From contig DAOUQC010000033.1 of assembly GCA_030625775.1 (NCBI GenBank), positions 1-48,132 on the forward strand: a stretch of 48,132 nucleotides of DNA, in the 5' to 3' direction. Of the stretch, positions 44,231 to 48,132 are shown in pieces. The notes below the pieces were generated by a model. That model was not told where the DNA came from. It saw only the letters and a program-made list of their open reading frames with translations, and searched no databases. The DNA comes from Verrucomicrobiota bacterium (GTDB lineage Bacteria; Verrucomicrobiota; Verrucomicrobiia; Verrucomicrobiales; DEV007). The position numbers and the translations under genes were made by a program. Each line of letters begins with the position of its first letter. The first letter of the stretch is position 1.

Positions 44231-45316
44231 TCACACCGTCGCCCCCGGCAAAAATTCCGGCATCAGGCGGATTGCATTGGCTGGCAGCATTCCTGTTTCA
44301 GCCAATTGCCGGGCTGCTGAGGATAAGCGTCGGGCAAAACGATCAGCGTCATTGGTATAACGTGTGATCGGCGGACTGATCGATTCCATAAATGGATCAT
44401 CATCACGGGAAATTACTGCCACATCTTCCGGAATACGTTTACCAAGTTGCAACAAATGCACAAATACGGTGAGAGCATGGGTTGCACGAGCCACCACAAA
44501 AGCTGTCGGTGGATTTTTCTGTTTCAAAGATTCATCCAGTAAGGCGCAAATATGATCCGTGCTGCCGTCATGCCGCAATACATGCAAACATGAGCCTTCG
44601 GAATTCGTAATCAAATCCTTCAACCCTGCTTCACTATCGGTATCACCACCAAATACTTCACGGGGCAAAACCAGGGCGATCTGTCGATGGCCTTTTCTCA
44701 ACAAAACAGCACCGGCATGATGACAGACCGCACGGTGATCAGCATCAATAGAGGGAAGCGGTATATCCGGTTGGGATGACCCCATGACCAGACAAGGCAG
44801 TTTTTTGTTCACAAACCAGCGTTCCAATGGCTCCTTGGAATACAGCAAGACCCACACATTGCTTGGATTTTGTTTCACTAGTTTCTCCAGTGCTCTGGCG
44901 GGTTTAGCAGAATAGCAGGCTTTGTCTGCATGCACCTTCATAGCAAAACCCGCCTGAGACAAGGTTCTGCGAATAACATCCAGAACCAATAAGGCCGAAG
45001 GACTCATGCCGGTTAACGAAGCTGTCGAAATCACCCCGACCACTCGCTGGCCTGGATCCTTATCAAGTTTGGAGAGTTTCTTTTTAATATGCCAACGACG
45101 ATTTTGGACCTTTATCCATCCGCCACGCTCCAACTCCTTCAGAGCCGTACGCAAGGTGCTGCGACTGACTTGCAGTTCCTCACTCAAACTTCTTTCATTC
45201 GGAAGCATCTCTTGCCACAAACCTGTTCGTATCCCCTTGCGCAAACTTTCTGCGGTTTCGGCAACCAGTGAACATCTCTGTGGCAAAATGGACAATTCTG
45301 ACTTTTTGTGATTCAT
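44231..45316 (-). CDS. GntR-HTH regulator with periplasmic-binding-protein-like sensor domain
   Basis: 361 residues. The N-terminal winged helix-turn-helix (about 14-75) reads LRKGIRTGLWQEMLPNERSL and SEELQVSRSTLRTALKELER, a GntR-type domain. The remainder (about 90-355) is a LacI-type sugar-binding domain (VVGVISTASLTGMSP, PSIDADHRAVCHHAGAVLL, GHRQIALVL, PEDVAVISRDDDPF). This fusion type is common in Verrucomicrobia as sugar-responsive repressors. Its start codon abuts the operator GGTAT-N7-ATACC at 45317, so autoregulation is likely. The same operator precedes the rraA-like gene. Confidence 0.9.
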   Translation of the reverse strand: MNHKKSELSILPQRCSLVAETAESLRKGIRTGLWQEMLPNERSLSEELQVSRSTLRTALKELERGGWIKVQNRRWHIKKKLSKLDKDPGQRVVGVISTASLTGMSPSALLVLDVIRRTLSQAGFAMKVHADKACYSAKPARALEKLVKQNPSNVWVLLYSKEPLERWFVNKKLPCLVMGSSQPDIPLPSIDADHRAVCHHAGAVLLRKGHRQIALVLPREVFGGDTDSEAGLKDLITNSEGSCLHVLRHDGSTDHICALLDESLKQKNPPTAFVVARATHALTVFVHLLQLGKRIPEDVAVISRDDDPFMESISPPITRYTNDADRFARRLSSAARQLAETGMLPANAIRLMPEFLPGATV

Positions 45317-45333
45317 GGTATGAAATTAATACC
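45317..45333. promoter_or_regulatory. GGTAT-N7-ATACC operator, copy 1
   Basis: GGTATGAAATTAATACC is an inverted repeat with a seven-base spacer, directly upstream of the divergent regulator's start codon at 45316. AAGCATGGGTTTGCAAA follows at 45336-45352. The same unit recurs at 47985-48020 (33 of 36 bases identical). It is the likely binding site of the adjacent GntR-type regulator. Confidence 0.65.
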
Positions 45334-45382
45334 ACAAGCATGGGTTTGCAAACCATTGGAAAAAAAGAACTGTATATCTACC

Positions 45383-45484
45383 ATGTTCTCATTTCCACAA
45401 AATCGTTCTTCTTTTTCTTTTGGCGATCTCTTCCTACTCAAGTGTTGGAACACACCTACAATCTATAAGGGCCAGAAACTGATC
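45383..45484 (+). pseudogene. Duplicated 5' end of an rraA-like gene, fused in frame to the hydrolase gene
   Basis: ATG 45383 starts 27 codons whose translation ends LLKCWNTPTI, matching the rraA-like start at 48052 (LKRWNTPTI) with the same length and no gap. The last 39 bases are about 77% identical between the two copies. The frame stays open and runs into the hydrolase gene. The match includes operator and leader, so the whole block appears to be a duplicated, decayed gene start. Confidence 0.6.
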
Positions 45485-47923
45485 ATGAAAGCAAGGACGA
45501 TGATTTCAGTAATAACGATTGCGGTGTGTGGCTCCAGCTCACTTGCTCTGGCTGAAGACCTTGCCGCCTATTGGAGCTTTAACGATGCTGACGGATCAGA
45601 TGTAGCCTACGATTCATCCGGCAATGGATATCATGCGGATGTTGCGGGAAATGCTGAGTGGGTCCGCGGACAAGTTGGCGGGGCTCTGCGATGTGATGGA
45701 ACGACACGGCTTAGTGTAGCGAATTTTACTGAACCCATCTTGCTTCAGGGGAGTGAAGATGCCGCATTCTCAATAACAGCCTGGGTCAAGCCGGCAGGTC
45801 CGCAAGATGGCTACGACAGATTCATTGTGGCAAGATCAGGCAAACACGGAGGACTATTGGCACATAGCAGGGATGGCACAAACTCACTCGGCTTCTGTGC
45901 TTATTCCAGCGAAAGCCGAAGTACACGGGTAAATACACCGGCAATTGACGACTTCAGCGTCTGGCTCCATTTGGCGGTGGTCTATGATCAACGTTCGATC
46001 GTGTTTTATCTCAACGGAAAGCCTATAAAACGAGCGACCTTCAAAGGCCAGTTCCTGAACTACGGGAATGCACTTGGAATAGCCGGTGTCGAAGGCTATT
46101 GCTTCAAAGGGGATATCGACGAAATCCGCATCTACCGCAGCGCTTTGAATCAGGAGCAGGTAAAAAAACAGTTCCATGACAACTCTATTGTTGAAACACA
46201 GAATGTAACGTCTCCCCCGATTCCTAAGATAAGCCTTGAGCCCAACCGACCTGTACTGGCGAAGCCACTTTTTGATAAAAAATACGTAATGGCTCACTGG
46301 ATGGGGATCAACCCCATGGGTAGTCCCGACAGGTTCGATTATTCCGCATATCGTCCTGATGGTGTTGCGAGCAATGTAGGGGGTGCCTGTCTGTTTTATT
46401 CCCCCATGACAAGCTGGTTGGATAAGTCGACAGAGGAATTTGCCGCCCTGGAATTGACTGCAGCTAAACGCATAGGCATTGACGGGTTTTGCAAGTTCAT
46501 CTCCATTGACACTTGTGATGCGCGAGGTCACGACGGCTGGGATCGCCAGACAAAGAAGATTGTAACTTATCTTCGGGAAGCAGAAAAAATGAAACTTGAT
46601 TTCAAGTTTGCACTGTGTCTGACACTCCCAAAAATGACCTTACCTACGACGGATGAGGTGAAATTGCGTATTTGGGCATCCCGTCTCCGTGCCCTGATGC
46701 ATGAGGTGAACGATTCGCCAAACTGGTTGCGCACACCTGACGGGCGAATCGTTTTTTTCACCTGGGCGCCGGAAAGAATGAGCACTTCGGCAAGAAGTGC
46801 TGCAGGCCTTTTCGGGAAGCCTGACGTTGAAGCCGAAGTTCGAAAACTCGCTGAGTCTTACGAGAAGCTCATGCAGCTTTCCGGTATTGAGGCGGCCATC
46901 GTCTGGGATGTGTTTTCCAGTGTTCATATGCGTACAGCCACAAAAGCGGATCTGAATGAGCAGTTCCGACGTTACGTAGATGCCGTCAACACTTACTTTC
47001 CTGGAGTAGAGGGTAGTATAGGAGGCGGAGCCCCAAGGGTGAAACAGACCGACTCCGACTGGAACTATTGGGCCAGCCAATGCAAGAGCAGGGACCGCTC
47101 TTACGGACAGAGCATTGTCAATGACATGTTCTGTTCAAAAGCATCAACGCTCGACCGGAAAGGTGGAAATATACTGTCTATCGCACAATTTCAGAAGGCT
47201 AATCTGGACGATATGAGCCGTGCCTATTACCCTTTTTCGGGGGCAAGCAACTACCGGACACTCTGGGAGGATGCCATCCGTAACGATGTCCCGTTTGTCA
47301 TGCACTACACCTGGGATGACTTTCTGGAAGGGCATCATATGGCACCCGAGATTAACCACAACTTTGCCTTTGCCACCTTACTTGATTATTACAAGCGTAT
47401 TTGGCGGACTGGAGACACTTCAGTCTCGAAAGATGTAGCACTTGCCTTTTACAAAAAATACCCGTCAACGGCTGTTCCATCCCATTTTAATGTTTCCTTA
47501 TATATCTCTCCTATCAACCTCCCGAAGGAATACCACCCTCAATATGTCCGTGCTCAGGATATCATTGATGTTGTAACTATTCTGACAGCACCAGCTGAAC
47601 TCTTTGTGAATGGGAAAAAACGATGTGAGGCACCAAAAGGAATCCACAGCATTCAGATTCCTATGGAAATCGGGCCTGTCCATATCGAAGTGCGCCGCAA
47701 AGGAATAACAGTCGTCGATCTCACCCCACCAGAATGGATTACGGATAAACCTTATCGAACGGACCGGTTCACTTATGCCTATTCAAGCGAATGTGAAAAT
47801 ATATATAAAGAACTGTTCGGCCATACGCCTGCGGTTATTTCAGACGAATACGCTCAGGACGAAGACGGAATACCGAACTGGTACAAACGCTACAAGCTCA
47901 AGCGGCCACCCGTGGTTGAATAG
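45485..47923 (+). CDS. Secreted LamG plus GH71-like glycoside hydrolase
   Basis: 812 residues from ATG 45485, chosen because it begins a signal peptide (MISVITIAVCGSSSLALAE). The frame is open back to 45308. Residues about 28-220 are a LamG/concanavalin-like domain (AAYWSFNDADGSD, FSITAWVKPAG, VFYLNGKPIKRA, DIDEIRIYRSALN). Residues about 260-610 resemble the GH71/GH99-type alpha-glucanase fold (FDKKYVMAHWMGINPMG, GIDGFCKFISIDTCDARGHD, DDFLEGHHMAPE). The C-terminus ends with DEDGIPNWYKRYKL, a thrombospondin-type-3-like calcium motif. It likely hydrolyses an extracellular glycan. The assignment to GH71 is by eye. Confidence 0.75.
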   Translation: MKARTMISVITIAVCGSSSLALAEDLAAYWSFNDADGSDVAYDSSGNGYHADVAGNAEWVRGQVGGALRCDGTTRLSVANFTEPILLQGSEDAAFSITAWVKPAGPQDGYDRFIVARSGKHGGLLAHSRDGTNSLGFCAYSSESRSTRVNTPAIDDFSVWLHLAVVYDQRSIVFYLNGKPIKRATFKGQFLNYGNALGIAGVEGYCFKGDIDEIRIYRSALNQEQVKKQFHDNSIVETQNVTSPPIPKISLEPNRPVLAKPLFDKKYVMAHWMGINPMGSPDRFDYSAYRPDGVASNVGGACLFYSPMTSWLDKSTEEFAALELTAAKRIGIDGFCKFISIDTCDARGHDGWDRQTKKIVTYLREAEKMKLDFKFALCLTLPKMTLPTTDEVKLRIWASRLRALMHEVNDSPNWLRTPDGRIVFFTWAPERMSTSARSAAGLFGKPDVEAEVRKLAESYEKLMQLSGIEAAIVWDVFSSVHMRTATKADLNEQFRRYVDAVNTYFPGVEGSIGGGAPRVKQTDSDWNYWASQCKSRDRSYGQSIVNDMFCSKASTLDRKGGNILSIAQFQKANLDDMSRAYYPFSGASNYRTLWEDAIRNDVPFVMHYTWDDFLEGHHMAPEINHNFAFATLLDYYKRIWRTGDTSVSKDVALAFYKKYPSTAVPSHFNVSLYISPINLPKEYHPQYVRAQDIIDVVTILTAPAELFVNGKKRCEAPKGIHSIQIPMEIGPVHIEVRRKGITVVDLTPPEWITDKPYRTDRFTYAYSSECENIYKELFGHTPAVISDEYAQDEDGIPNWYKRYKLKRPPVVE

Positions 47924-47984
47924 ATTTTTACGCTATGCCGCCAAAGTTAAGAGGCTCCAGACGGATTTTGAATTCCTTTGCTAC

Positions 47985-48001
47985 GGTATGCAAATAATAC
48001 C
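47985..48001. promoter_or_regulatory. GGTAT-N7-ATACC operator, copy 2
   Basis: GGTATGCAAATAATACC, an inverted repeat like that at 45317, followed by the same AAGCATGGGTTTGCAAA (48004-48020). It lies 50 bases before the rraA-like ATG. A purine-rich AAAGGAAAAGGAAT (48027-48040) in between is the probable ribosome-binding site. Confidence 0.65.
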
Positions 48002-48051
48002 ATAAGCATGGGTTTGCAAAGCAGATAAAGGAAAAGGAATATATTACCACT

Positions 48052-48132
48052 ATGAGTTATTCCCAAAAAAACACCCCTACCCTCTCCCCTGCAGACCTTT
48101 ACCAGCTCAAGCGTTGGAACACCCCCACGATC
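48052..48132 (+). CDS. RraA-family protein, partial at window end
   Basis: The first 27 codons are present and the frame is open at the right edge. The end reads LKRWNTPTI, which matches the start of RraA-like proteins (regulator of RNase E activity / 4-hydroxy-4-methyl-2-oxoglutarate aldolase superfamily), commonly found in sugar-catabolic loci of this phylum. With so few residues the assignment is tentative. It is preceded by the operator at 47985 and by a purine-rich ribosome-binding site. A decayed copy of the same start precedes the hydrolase gene. Confidence 0.5.
   Translation, partial: MSYSQKNTPTLSPADLYQLKRWNTPTI

Noticed and set aside
1-48132. tRNA, rRNA, CRISPR and insertion sequences
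   Set aside because: No cloverleaf-like sequence, rRNA, regularly spaced repeats or transposase were recognised on reading either strand. A tRNAscan or CRISPR search would be decisive.

Overview
The window looks like chromosome from a heterotrophic, probably marine or sediment Verrucomicrobiota (PVC superphylum). I base this on protein sequence features alone: the style of RpoA and L17, PVC-type dehydrogenase/heme proteins, a DUF1501 remnant, a DUF6370-type small Cys protein, sulfatases, several Gfo/Idh/MocA oxidoreductases (two with Tat signals), a GntR-HTH/sugar-binding regulator and an RraA-family protein. No tRNA, rRNA, CRISPR array, integrase or intact insertion sequence was seen.

Layout. 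1-8.2 kb: a terminator, a secreted TPR protein, a CvfB-like S1 protein, then on the minus strand a nitroreductase, a CDF metal transporter and a secreted SGNH hydrolase. The SGNH gene is divergent from a secreted sulfatase. A DEAD-box helicase with a DbpA-type C-terminus follows. 8.4-10.8 kb: a DUF6370-like secreted protein, divergent from a coupled pair (unknown protein plus secreted esterase). 10.8-14.9 kb: lutABC for lactate oxidation and a TMEM43-family membrane protein. 15.0-19.6 kb: one 1512-residue secreted protein joining a sulfatase, a PVC-type dehydrogenase, HEAT-like repeats and a cytochrome c domain. 19.8-28.1 kb: a PHP phosphatase, a DUF1501 gene fragment, a DUF5916-like outer-membrane protein, glpD, an amino-acid-type ABC permease/ATPase pair, a TPR protein and a LysM lipoprotein. 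28.2-36.6 kb: a TauE-like exporter, the tdh-kbl threonine-to-glycine operon, a Tat-exported oxidoreductase, a small conserved protein, and an AraC regulator divergent from a sugar isomerase/oxidoreductase pair. 36.7-38.3 kb: rpoA-rplQ with a strong terminator. 38.6-48.1 kb: a second dehydrogenase/cytochrome c protein, a Tat-exported oxidoreductase divergent from a sialidase-like protein across a large palindrome, a GntR/PBP1-type regulator, a LamG plus GH71-like hydrolase, and the start of an rraA-like gene.

How it fits together. The window suggests a glycan-degrading lifestyle: sulfatases and an esterase strip substituents, glycoside hydrolases cut, and secreted dehydrogenases or Gfo/Idh/MocA enzymes oxidise the released sugars, with electrons perhaps going to the fused cytochrome c domains. 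This scheme is inference from family membership.

The most notable points are the four-part sulfatase-dehydrogenase-HEAT-cytochrome fusion, and the right-hand locus. There an operator, its leader and the first 27 codons of an rraA-like gene occur twice, flanking a glycoside hydrolase gene and next to the likely regulator. Smaller signals include a family of palindromic repeats, a 46-bp palindrome, a possible pseudoknot before rpoA, and a nine-G tract inside an ATPase Walker A motif.
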